Positions 12,840 through 23,819 of a stretch of DNA of 64,000 nucleotides are shown in pieces. Each line of letters begins with the position of its first letter. Position 1 is the first letter of the stretch. The translations under genes were made by a program, and so were the position numbers. The notes under the pieces were generated by a model. It did not search any database. It was not told where the DNA came from and saw only the letters and a program-made list of their open reading frames with translations. The stretch lies in assembly GCA_011109175.1 (NCBI GenBank), contig RDEW01000019.1, positions 993,701 through 1,057,700 on the forward strand, read 5' to 3'. The stretch comes from Dicyema japonicum. Its lineage: Eukaryota > Dicyemida > Rhombozoa > Dicyemidae.

Positions 12840-13420
12840 ATCGATGTCTAATGGAGTCTTTCAGGAATTTTTGGAATAAAGGAATATGACGTTGAAGAAG
12901 GAAAATTAGACGAAACGGTTACGAAACTTTGTCTGTCCCATGACAGTCTTATTCTAATAAAGACAAGATCCTTCCACCAATCGCAGATATTTTAGAATAT
13001 ATTGCATAGAAACACCCTCTAGCCCTCGAAGATATCCTCAAAACAAAGATTGAGAAACACTACCTTAAAGAAACCTTGGAGCTAAAAACATCCTCGTTCT
13101 TTTNCCATGACAGTCTTATTCTAATAAAGACAAGATCCTTCCACCAATCGCAGATATTTTAGAATATATTGCATAGAAACACCCTCTAGCCCTCGAAGAT
13201 ATCCTCAAAACAAAGATTGAGAAACACTACCTTGAAAAAACTTTGGAGCTAAAAACATCCTCGTTCTTTTACAAGATATCCGTAATAACCAAGAAAAGAC
13301 ACATTCTTGAAAGGGATGGCTGACAGACCGAATTTCCATACAGTTATCTAAGGAAATATGGTCTCTGTTATAGAAATGAATTAATGAAATTATTCCAAAG
13401 ACTTCCAAAGACCAAGGGTA
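12840..13420 (+). other. Coding-like remnant with duplication around an N (13104)
   Basis: A weak plus-strand frame (KDKILPPIADILEYIA, ALEDILKTKIEKHYL, FFYKISVITKKRHILE) can be read with two stops. The block at about 12940-13103 is repeated at 13105-13270 across a single N, so the duplication is likely artificial. I do not recognise the family. Confidence 0.4.
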
Positions 13421-13732
13421 AAACCAAACTAACTAATCTCATTATCCATATGTGTTTCAGTAGAACTCTCATTATGTATTGTCGGCATGTTGTTATATGG
13501 TCCCATGTAGCTACTTGAGTGAAGATTTCTTTTCCCTATTAGAAGAGTCATCGGATCCATTTTACTATGGAGACATCCAAATGCCTTGCCAGCTTTCAAA
13601 TGGATCAATTTCTTCATTCCAAATGAAGATTATAGTGACTAGTTATGTCTCCGATCTCACCTTATCAGACAATAACCTCTGGATTACTATGCTTGAATGA
13701 GGACTCTAGTTGAACGAGTAAAGATCAGCTAT

Positions 13733-14190
13733 TATTATTATTATTATTAAAAAGCACTCCCGAGAAAGCATAAAATTAGAAAAGTTTCCCTTGTGCCGTA
13801 TTCCGAATCATCCTATCCGTCAGCTTCGACCATGATTTTCTGTTGCGCACAAGTTCTCTTAGGTAGTCCAGGTCGTCCACCATTTCACTTATAATATTAG
13901 ATGCTGTCCACACCCTTGTAACGTAGTGAATCAGGTCCCGGTGGACTGCAAATCCAAGACCACAATGTCTGCAGGCCGATGGGAGGATAAAAAGGTGGAA
14001 TTTTCCAAACAGTTTTGTACATTGTAAGGTCGTTTTTGTCTCTTGTAGACAGCAGACAAAAAGGTCATATTTTGTTAGATCGCATACCAGTTGGCGTTTC
14101 TTGCAAAGTTGTTTAAGTCTTCTGCAATTGAAAGATCCCAGAGTGAATGGAAAAGTCGGTAAGGGATACAAATAAGACATAGTGGAATAA
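13733..14190 (-). mobile_element. APE-type LINE with internal deletion (EN start fused to ORF2 end)
   Basis: A single 134-residue frame begins with an APE-endonuclease-like start (LGSFNCRRLKQLCKK, YDLFVCCLQETKTT) and ends with the C-terminal motif of the same LINE family (DDLDYLRELVRNRKSWSKL, RMIRNTAQG), followed on the minus strand by a TAATAATAAT tail. The whole RT is missing while the frame stays open. The N-terminal half resembles 41.2 kb and the C-terminal half resembles 0.75-1.0 kb. Confidence 0.75.
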
Positions 14191-14229
14191 AGGCGTCGTC
14201 ACCACCTCAACCAACAGGATCAGCTATAG

Positions 14230-15360
14230 TTAAGTAACCCCAGCCTTACTAACTTGTACGAGTTATTAAGTAAGACGCAGCAGATGTTGGTCGTTCTCAT
14301 AGATCGGTCAGTTCCGGCATTGTGGAGAAATGTTGTGCCAATTCATGACATTGAAATAGGTGATTTGTTGTCAGCACGTGTAGGTTGCAAAAGGGGCAGA
14401 GTACATCATAAGCTGGTAGATATGGGTGGTGCCCACATCGTAGACGAGCCAGGTTTACTCGCACGTCCCTAAAAAAGAGAGGATTCTGATTGGTCTATTG
14501 GAAGAGGGGGTCGCTGTAATATTTTATTGTCTCCAAGTCTTCGGATGCTTCTCGTAGAAACAAAATCGTGTATCTGTTTTAGACGACTTCTGTCATTGGG
14601 GATGGAAGGAATGGATGATAGCATTCGAGACAGGTCACTGGTTGTCATAATAATTTTACTTTTGTTTTGCGGTTTGCATAGAAAGTGGCAGGGATGTTAT
14701 AGTCTGTAGGAAATGCAGGGCTCTCATTTCCAGATGGTCTCCAATTGGAAGGATCTTTGACTCCCAATGTAGATGATCGACAGGAGTTGATCTGAGACAT
14801 CCAGTAATTATCCTGAGCGCGATGTAAATGCAGGGCTCTCATTTCCAGATGGTCTCCAATTGGAAGGATCTTTGACTCCCAATGTAGATGATCGACAGGA
14901 GTTGATCTGAGACATCCAGTAATTATCCTGAGCGCGATGTTTTGTACTTTTTGTAGTTTGTCAATAGAAGTAAGAGAGGCAGAGGTTGACCAGCAAGGGC
15001 TTGCATAGTTAATAGTTGTTCGAATGAATTGTTTATGATGGTCAGGGATTCTTTGCTTTGGCCAAAGGAATGACCTGACACAGCTTTAAGTATGTTGATC
15101 TTGTGAGAAACCTTTGTACATTGTTCCTCCACATGTTTAGAGAAAGTTAGTAGTTGGTCATAAATAACTCCAAGTATTTTGGGATGTTTCGTAACGGTGA
15201 GTGGTTGTCCATGAATTGTTAAAATTGGTTGAAAATTTAGTTGGCGGCGGTTGGACATGAATACAGTGACGGTGGATTTCGATGGAGAGGAGGATAGGTG
15301 GTTTGCTCCAAGCCACTCTTCAAAGGTGTTCAAGTGGATCTGAACATCCTTCGTTGCTTC
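14230..15360 (-). mobile_element. CR1/jockey-like LINE, 3' half
   Basis: From 15.33 kb leftward: the RT end (NHLSSSPSKSTVTVFMSNRR, HPKILGVIYDQLLTFSKHVE), then after the duplicated segment, a C-terminal domain with ARLRCGHHPYLPAYD and CPFCNLHVLTTNHLFQC, a CCHC-type knuckle typical of jockey/CR1 ORF2 ends. Frameshifts and stops throughout. Confidence 0.75.
14711..14940. repeat. Exact tandem duplication, period 115 bp
   Basis: 14711-14825 and 14826-14940 are identical by eye. It lies inside the LINE at 14.2-15.4 kb and breaks its frame. Confidence 0.9.
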
Positions 15361-15589
15361 GTTGATGTTATGTCTTTAGAGGCAACAATCATGTCAGATA
15401 CAAGAATTTTGTTACTTAGCACGTGAAAGTGAACGACATAAGAGCAAATAATTACAAACTTATATTTATTCTTTCCTGTTTCATTTAAAATTTATTTTTT
15501 TTAATAATTATATCAATTCTATCATATTTATAATTGCTCATTATTACTGTTCTTTTATCGGAGTTTTACAAAAACGTGTGTCTCTGGTG

Positions 15590-17040
15590 TGGTTGTGTGT
15601 ATGTCTGTTTTCTTAAATGCGGAAACAAATCCTGTTGGCTTTCCTACTGATTTGATGGAGGAAAATACACGATCTGAAGTAGGACATCTGGCTTCAGGGC
15701 TGCATGAACAACCTGGGGTTAGTGGTGGACCACAACGGACTATACTTGACCACTTACTACCTCTGAGGACAGTGATCGCCAGTGTTTGTCACAATGATAA
15801 GTGCCAGTTGACGAATGAAGTTGTTGGCTCTTACAAAGCAAGATTTGGGAGGATTCCTCGTGGTGGCTGGCATTGATTGCTGATACGTTTAATGAGAGGT
15901 TTTCCACCAGAAAGAGCATTTCAAATGTCAGGAAATTGCTTGAGGGATCCTTAAGAAGAATAATGTTTAAGATGGGAAGTTCCCCACAAAGGAAATTGTG
16001 CCTGATAGCTCCACAAAAGAAATCTCAGTGTATGGAAAGTGTGTGGAGGAGTTGAAGATTTAGAATTGTTCAAATGATTCCACGGTATGCGAGGACTCCG
16101 ACCCGGAAAATCCCTTACACGATAGTCAGAACCGATGTGCTTACTGTATTGAAGGCAGCCATTGCAAATTATATGGCTGGCCAACGACCCAAGGATTTTA
16201 ACCAAGTAACAGACATCATCCACGCAGGACAACGGGAATATGACGTTCTAACGTGGAAGTCACCAACATCAAGTAAATGGAAGGAGAATACTGTAAAGAG
16301 GATAGCCTTACTGAAGCAAAATCTGTGTATCCTTAGTGACTTTGAGGACCAAAAGAGTAAGGAGGATAATGAAAGAGAGATGAATATATTCGCATCTTAT
16401 TGATATAAGAAATCACGAAAGGGAGAATTTATCAGAGTAGTCGCATTACTGACAAAATTAGAGTACTGGAAAAAAGAATCAATACTCATGAATCGAGAAG
16501 ACCATTCAGGAGAGAAACAGAAAGAGATTCTATCGAAGTCTTACCGGTAATGCTGGGAAAAGATGAGTTTTATCTTTTTTGGGAAACCGTATGGGAGAAA
16601 GCTGAAAGTCAGAGATTTTTCAACGTTGTCCGAAAATGTATAACTGGGGTGGAAGAGTCTCCAGTGGATATGACACGTGACTTTATCAAATCAAATGAAG
16701 AGTAATCCTTAACTTAAACATGGAGTGGAGTGGGACAGTTGCATTGAAACGTGTAATACTATAAGGAGACTCTGTCTCCCCAACTTTTTGTTTTAGTCAC
16801 GGATTCCTTAAGCAAGATTTTAAATAATAAATTTCCAAAATTGTATATATCCCGAAGTAATTCATCATTGATGACGTAATCAATCACTTATTATTTATGA
16901 TCTAAACATATTTACTGAGAAGGAAGATACAATAGCGAAGATGATCAATGAAATTGATGAGTATTTCAGAGTGGTTGGACTTAAGAGGAGTTTTGAGAAG
17001 TCTGCCACTAATCTGAGATGTATGGAAATCGTAAAATGAG
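15590..17040 (+). mobile_element. RLE-type LINE, 5' half
   Basis: An N-terminal part with ARFGRIPRGGWH, then IADTFNERFSTRKSISNVRKL (Myb-like) and a downstream helical region (AAIANYMAGQRPKDFNQVTD, KWKENTVKRIALL) aligns in order with the right-arm copy at 57.5-58.2 kb (FGRIPRGGWN; SAIYYITKDNPPQDI; ENTEKKISKLITELELV). After 16.4 kb the frame decays. RT and endonuclease are absent. Inactive. Confidence 0.65.
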
Positions 17041-17174
17041 GGTTATCGCTACCCCGGAGTGTTATAAGACAAAGGAAGTAATGTCATGAACCATAAAGTC
17101 TTGAACACTATTGCTGAAAATGTGAGAGAGGATTATAAAAGGGATATAGATATGGATACCGTGATTACTTAGAC

Positions 17175-17455
17175 CAATAGTTCTCAACCGTTGGCCGCAG
17201 AGTGGTTCCGGTCCGTAGACCAATGGTACAAGGCCGAGCAAGAAATACAGTTTAGAAATATAGTTTGCATATATGTGGGCAGTTTTAAGGTTCTTTATGT
17301 GAGTTTTTACACTTTTCATAAGATTAGTAATACACCTTTAAGTTTAGAGACTAGTGTTGTAATTATGTCCCGCATTGCTATTACTAAACGCAGGGCAACG
17401 GTAAAATTGTATAAGGTTTAGCAGTCCGCGACAACAAAAAGGTTGTGGACTACTG
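17175..17455. mobile_element. hAT miniature element with 8-bp target duplication
   Basis: 281 bp with terminal inverted repeats CAATAGTTCTCAACC (17175) and, reversed, CAGTAGTCCACAACC (17455). The subterminal CCGGTCCGTAGACCAATGG and GTCCGCGACA blocks are typical of hAT non-autonomous elements. Flanks: ACTTAGAC (17167-17174) and ACTTTGAC (17456-17463), 7 of 8 identical, the target length expected for hAT. It sits 58 bp past the PLC-gamma stop codon. Confidence 0.85.
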
Positions 17456-17513
17456 ACTTTGACGACAATTGTCTTCTTATAATAATAAATATAACTCAAA
17501 TATTATTACAATT

Positions 17514-20500
17514 TTAATTAATTTCAACTTCCAAAAGAAGAGAAATAGAGATATCAAATTGATCATATCCTTTAATCAAATGAACACTTCTCACTCCATG
17601 TCTAATACAATTAAGAGGACAGCAATAATGTCCAACTTCTCCAACATCACCAAACATGTCCTCCTCATATGCCACTATTCTTAACAAACTCAAATCGGAA
17701 TCAATAACTTCAAAAAGTACTCCCGATTCAAAAAGTTCAATAGACCCATCGATTTCTACACATTATATAATAATTACCTTTCCCTTTAAAACGACACTTA
17801 CGACCAGTTCCCACCACATCTATTTCAAACACCAATCCTATTCCAACTCTGTCAAACCTACGACTGGCCAACAACTACGCATATTGCTTACAATTACTCT
17901 AATCATTATGTCTTTTCTATTTCCTCCAATTTTTAAAGTAGGTTTTAGAACATATCCACAACCCCCGTTGTCCTTAAAACGTCCAACATTCTCCTGCATT
18001 CCACGGTCCATTCGTTGGTAGTTAAAAGCCACGAGTTGACATCCACTCTTCCATACTGAATAAGGGTCCATGTTGGATGAGTCAAATCGACTGAACTTTG
18101 GGTAGACTCGTATAAGAGTTTTATCAGTTATTCTTAAATAAATTATAATATACTGTGATATTAGTGATGTATTCTTATCAAATACATTTTCATTAATAGA
18201 ATGCATTTCATTATAAAGTAGTGGAATTCTCCCTAATGGGACTGTTGAATAGTATACTAATTCTGATAATTCTTTTACTAGTCTTACATTCTTACGTTTT
18301 GGATTCTTATATATTTATATGTAATATAACTTTACTATCTGACACAGCATTACAAAACTCATTAACGATATCACCACTCACAAACACAAACTCCATATCT
18401 CCAACCATTACTCCATTACCATTCAATTTATCTCAATAAATATAATAACTTACTAATACTCACACTCTCTAATGGAATACTTCCTTCTATTTCTTCCATT
18501 CTCTCATCAAAGTGACGTCTGTCCACCTCTAACTCTTTTTTCTCCAATAAGTGATTCCATGAGTTGTCTACCTCCAACTCTACATTCTCTACAATATATT
18601 CTCCCTTATAATAAAATGTGACATTCTATAATGTTTATGAAAATAACCTTAGAATATTCCTTCAATGTCTGATTGCATATTGGATATCGTAATAATAGTC
18701 CATCACTTATAAAGTGATATTTGTAAAACCTAATAATACTCTTTACACTCCAAAATTTGTTGTTTTCTATGACATACATATTATTATCTCTAATTAATGA
18801 ATAATGAATTATTCGTAATGAATCTCTGTAGTGTAACCATAATATCACCTTACTGCAATATAAACAGTCTCTTGACAACTATATACTACGTACATTCCCT
18901 TATAAGGAATTAGATTTAATGCTCTTTCTGCAAACTCTCTGTCTTTATTATTATAGAACCATTCCTCATATAAGTGATTCCACAATTGTGGAACTCCATC
19001 ACTCAATTTAAATTTAATTCCTTTAATTCTAATAATAATAAATAATAAATACATAAATGAATTGTTGGTATAGTACTTGACAAGATCATATAATGAAGAA
19101 AATAATAGTTTTGATGTAAAATAGTATTGTTTATTACTGTACAATACTCGACTGTGGTAAACTTCATTATTCATTCTTAAATAACCAAATTATATTACAT
19201 TAAACTTAATGTATAACCACAATCCACTGAATCACTCTCTCTTATCATAAACATTGCTTTCCCTTCTATTTTATACATTCTCAAAATGTCCACTGTTTGG
19301 GACTTTCCTCCAGCCATTTTCCCATGATACCACATGTATAAATCTTTACTTTTATCATTGGAAAACAAATATTCAAAGTAAGGACTCCATCGTATGACAT
19401 TACCAGTAACAATAATATGACACAAATCCATTTTCTAAAATAATATGATAATATTACATAGTTTAATGGATTATTCTTTTTCCCTTTAAAACTCAACACT
19501 TCTTTATTACTCTCAATTTTAGCCTTTACTATTATTTTATTTCTAAGAAAATCAGGAGATGGAATTACTGAGTCGTCACAAGTTACCAAAGAGTCTATAT
19601 ATTATAGAAATACTACTTCCAAAGTAATCTACCAAATATCCTGCCAAAACCTTTTGTTGTAGTACTGACAGATGTATTTCGAAGGAGATAATGACAGGTA
19701 AACTAAATAACCGCAAAACTACTCGCTTGAATAAAAGGCATATTCTTTTATTTGCGAGAGAACATCTTCCAAACGTACCCTACTAGTGAGAGTCCTTCCA
19801 TGGTAAACCATTGGGACTGCCTTGTGGTCCATCCCAACAGTCAACTTTTAATTAGTAAAATATAACTTTCAATACAACGACAGTTCATTCTAAGACAACG
19901 ACCATAAGACTCAGGTAATGAATCACTAATTAATTGGTCACCAGTTAGGTATGTATTGTGAGAGGAGGCAATCCAGTAATATGAGAGTGGATGGGTTAAT
20001 GACTGATATATTTGAGAGTACTGAGGATCAAATAAACTATTGGCTGACGTATAAAGATATTCTACTATGCTTGTGGGATTTTTTTTGTTTTTTAAATATT
20101 TCTTTAATAAATCGATTATTATTTGTTCATCCTTTTAGGCTATTGTAAATCTATATTTAATATTAAAATAACTTTGCAATAACCTGAATATGTTAACATT
20201 TCAATACAATTATTTGTAATTTCCATAACTTCATTGTATGATTTACATTTCATTAATTCATTTTTATCAATAATTTGTTTTACAATATTTTTCCTATAAA
20301 TAAATACAAATATAACAAATTATTATTTCTTTGGGGATCCACTATTTCTCTTACTATGACTCTAGAGTAACCATTGGTCATACTTTTGTATCTTTTCCAA
20401 ATCACTTAATCCTCTTTGGATAGTTCTGAGTTGTTCAATCTCATTAAATATATTTTGTATTATTTGATTATCATATGCTTAGTAAACCTATAATAATACA

Positions 20501-20790
20501 TGCTAATGAAATTGTATTGAGTTTGAATTCATGTCCATATCGAATAGTCAGTTCAAACATTTTAGTATTAATTTCTGATATTTCATTAATATTTACTAAT
20601 TTATAATAATATATACTTTTATGCTTTTTTCACTATCATTTAATGAAATAATAAATATATATGATGTTACTTCTGAATACATTATTTTTACTTGATCAAT
20701 CAAACGTCCTTTACTCTTATTTATTAAATTCAATGATTCTCCTAATATATTCTTTAATAATACAACATAATTACTAATAACATTACGGAT
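17514..20790 (-). CDS. Phospholipase C-gamma, many 20-25-nt introns, one apparent frameshift
   Basis: Hydrolyses PIP2 to IP3 and diacylglycerol downstream of tyrosine kinases. Domains in order: PH ([18 protein letters not shown], 20.6-20.4 kb), EF-like region, X box ([65 protein letters not shown]), split-PH half ([14 protein letters not shown]), N-SH2 ([17 protein letters not shown]), C-SH2 ([19 protein letters not shown]), a weak SH3-like stretch, second split-PH half, Y box ([28 protein letters not shown]) and C2 ([10 protein letters not shown]), stop at 17514. Catalytic His, Asn, Glu, Asp, His and Glu are present. Introns: 17756-17777, 17838-17857, 18133-18153, 18306-18330, 18432-18453, 18626-18647, 18826-18848, 19029-19052, 19176-19198, 19435-19457, 19595-19616, 19703-19722, 19845-19866, 20478-20499. 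One extra base near 19812 breaks the X box. Exons upstream of 20.1 kb, and the start, are unresolved. Confidence 0.88.
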
Positions 20791-20879
20791 TATATTAATA
20801 TATTTAAATTATTATTTTTTATTAATATATATTCATTGCCACTCTTTTAGTACAACTTAGTTAGGTTACAAGTTATATA

Positions 20880-21159
20880 TTAAAAGTCAGTTTCAATTAT
20901 TTCTTGCACAAATGGAGACTTAAACTGTTCTCTCTCATACTTTTGAGGATAAAAGTATAAATTCTGTCTACATTTATTTGTGAGTTTTACTATTATTAAA
21001 AATATTAATACACTTGCAGAATACATTGAAATCTGGTTCACAATTAATAAGATACATTGAAACAATAAATTTATTGACTACACATTTTAGTCTTGTCTTT
21101 TCTAATTTATTAAATTTATCCTTCATATATCCTACAATACTTTTCCCTGGTTCTATCAA
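20880..21159 (-). other. Unresolved coding-like frames upstream of PLC-gamma
   Basis: Two overlapping minus-strand frames (starting MIEPGKSIVGYMKDKFNKLE; ending SPFVQEIIETDF) could be exons of the PLC-gamma 5' end or of a separate small gene. I see no domain. Confidence 0.25.
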
Positions 21160-21630
21160 TTTGGTTGTATTTTGAGATAATAATCTAACTATAATAAATG
21201 AATATTAAATACAGTTAACCACACGTGAGTAGTTTGTCTTGGCAATAGTAATATAGTACCCCCATTTAGTGAAATGTATTTTAGAAGGGTATTTGTACTC
21301 ATTATCAAGCAAACATATTCCAGTTTGATAAGTAATAGTAATTAACAATAATATCATTGTCTCTTTATTATTTTATTTTATTTATTTACATAATAGGCAA
21401 CAGGTTTTTAATATTACGAATATATCTGTTTGAAAAATATTGTCAAATTAAATTAGTAATGGTTATATTAATGAAAAAAATCATAAGGACTCTGGTTTAA
21501 ATAGTAGGAAGGAGCTTAAATAGTAAAAAATCACAAACGTATATTTTACATATCAAGTCAATAATAAGAAATAATCTCTATGAGTTATGTTGTAATAGTT
21601 TTTCTCTAAGATAAGAAAATATAATCAATT
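21160..21630. other. AT-rich intergenic, no recognised feature
   Basis: No coding region, repeat or RNA gene that I can support. Confidence 0.5.
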
Positions 21631-21639
21631 AATTATGTT

Positions 21640-22765
21640 TTAGAAATCACCACATGTTACATACAGTGCTGGGAGAAGAAAAACCGCTTTTGCTGTTACA
21701 AACTTTTTTTGGCGAATAGCTTTTAATTTTTCAACTGAATTAAAGTGTTTGTAGTTGACTGAATGTATAAATTTTTTATTTATAAAAAATTTCATTAATC
21801 GTATAAAATTTTAAAAATTTCAATTTCAGCGAGATAATAAAAAACGGGTTTTTTATTTTGTGATCTATTTTGATTCTTGGTTTGTGTTTTATAAGCAGAT
21901 GTTAAATACATAATTAAAGAAAAGATACTTGCTCTTTCGGAGTTAACAATGGACGATAAAAAATTTTGCAGAACATTTAAATATTCCAAAATCGACAATC
22001 AGAGATTTTTTTCTTAAATCCAAAAATATCGAACTACTGAAAGGCTTCCTGGGTCCGGACGTCCTGAAAAGCTTAAAAACAGACATTGAAGTTCTATTAC
22101 ATCATAGGAATTAAAATCTTTTTTAAAGACATTGAAGTTCCAAAAAATCTTGGAACACTTTGAGAAATGAAATAAGACATTTTACTGGTAAGAGTGTCTG
22201 TAGAAAGACAATTGGGGTCTAATTAAATTCTATTTTTTTATTCGGAAGAGTATGTCAACATAAACCGTTGTTATAAAAGAAACAAGTTGGGTGAGGCAGA
22301 CCAATAGGGGGGACGTCCAGGAATGATAATCTTCTTGGATTGGAAAGGGTAGTTGATCCTTTATGGTTGTGAGATAGAATCCACAACTTGCGGCATCAGA
22401 AACGGAGAACCACATGACGAGTGTATAATCAATATAAATATAATAAAAAATAATTTGTTTGTTTAGGCGAGAAGAATGTGACTAAATGAGTTCACTTTCA
22501 ACAAGATTTGGCTCCTTGTCATCGATCAGTGTTGACAACTAAGTTTTTTGATGAAAATAACATCCCAATTCTAGAATGGGTTCCGCATTCTCCAGACATA
22601 AACCCAATGGAACACGTTTGAAAAAATCAAAAATTTTCATTAGACCAGGCGAAAATAAACTTGATCTCCAAGTCACATTAATCAAAATTTGGAACGAATT
22701 GCCATCTGAAAACATTCGAAAAAATATAATAAAATTATTCCAACTATTTAATTATGCCACATAGC
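21640..22765 (+). mobile_element. Tc1/mariner transposase remnant with a nested insertion
   Basis: N-terminal HTH-like AEHLNIPKSTIRDF and PGSGRPEKL (21.94-22.07 kb), RNEIRHFTGKSVCRKTIG (22.15-22.22 kb), then, after an insertion, APCHRSVLTTKFFDE, WVPHSPDINPMEH and LDLQVTLIKIWNELPSENI (22.5-22.76 kb). The D(34)D-type SPDINP block is diagnostic for Tc1/mariner. Frameshifts and stops make it inactive. CAGTGCTGGGAGAAGA at about 21.665 kb resembles a Tc1 end; the right end was not found. Confidence 0.75.
22243..22420 (-). mobile_element. CR1-like LINE 5' end, nested in Tc1/mariner
   Basis: On the minus strand it aligns with the 5' start of the 47.45-kb LINE, beginning with CGTCATGTGGTTC near 22418. 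The P4-like stem reads GTTGTG/CACAAC here against CTGTG/CACAG at 47.49 kb, a compensatory change. Only about 175 bp is present, so this is a 5' piece without the rest, unusual for LINE insertions. Confidence 0.6.
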
Positions 22766-23050
22766 GCCAACGTTTATGTGGTGTGGCTACTTGAATTAAA
22801 GTTATTTTCATCTTTTCCTCCTCTTCCCTTTTGTCTCACAGGAGCTTTAAGTGTCAGCGTGCATAACGTGGTTCACCACTTCTGGTGGTGGCAGATATAA
22901 TCCTAAATTATATCCAGAAAGGACTATTAGTCTAAAACCATCAAGTAGACTTCCTTTAAGTCCGAGTATGCGAAGAATGCTGATGGAGGCCGAGATCACC
23001 TATTTTTTTTAATTCTGGCTATGACGGTGGTTTTTTGGTCTAATAAATTT
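22766..23050 (+). mobile_element. Short element related to the ribozyme-headed family (copy B, degenerate)
   Basis: Contains TAACGTGGTTCACCAC followed by GTGGTG hairpin partners, aligning with the CGTCATGTGGTTCGCCA head at 47.45 kb but with part of P1 deleted. The 3' end is not clear. Confidence 0.35.
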
Positions 23051-23180
23051 AATTTAATTATGTTTATAATTATTATTCACCATATCCCAACTAGTCATAC
23101 AATTAACTTAATTAATTGTTAGAGTCATTATCGCTGGTGCTATGTGGATAGTTTGTCAAAATTATTTTTTTTCTTCCGAT

Positions 23181-23405
23181 GGCGTCACTGGATCCACCTT
23201 ACTGAGGAGGCGCCCAATGCCTGGCCAGCATCAAGAGGATCCAACAATTCTTCCCCGGGGACAACGTCGTTACCTGGTGACAAGTTCTGGAATGCTGGAA
23301 CGAGTCAGGATCGAGGAGTTAGTTAGTTTTGTTACGCTTGGTTTTTTGAAATAATTTAAATTTTTTAATTGTTATCTTCTTAGTGTATCCGGGGTTAATA
23401 AATAA
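23181..23405 (+). mobile_element. Short non-autonomous element with HDV-ribozyme-like head (copy C)
   Basis: Best pairing of the short copies: P1 GGCGTC 23181-23186 with GGCGCC 23209-23214; P2 TGGATCC 23189-23195 with GGATCCA 23237-23243 (7 bp); P3 CCT 23197-23199 with AGG 23205-23207; P4 ATGC 23217-23220 with GCAT 23228-23231; J4/2 CAAGA with C at 23232. The order and nesting match the HDV-like double pseudoknot. The 3' end GTGTATCCGGGGTTAATAAA is like the LINE tails. Not tested for activity. Confidence 0.55.
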
Positions 23406-23819
23406 ATTAATTTTAACTAGTCATCTAACAAAAACTATATTTTAACAGCTCGCACACATCAAGCCTATATCGAATCTCCAGAAACTGTAAAACACTCAGT
23501 TTTACATTGGCCGGTCTGTATACTCTTTGATATCCAAAATCCTGGCACTTTCTAAAATTAAAGATATTCTCATCGTGTCATTTCAATATGGATTCAAAGA
23601 TGAGAGATTAACATAGATCAGCATGTCATCTTTAGGCAATATGGAATATGGATTTTCGACATGGAAATATGAAGATTGTGCTTTATTCATTAACAACACC
23701 AAGTTTTCATCTCAGTAACAGATAAGGTTCACTATTATATAAGTTTAACAGAAATCTCTTAATTTTAAGCTTCGGCAGCATAATTTATCTAATTTTCGAC
23801 AAAAAAAAGTTAGGAAAGC

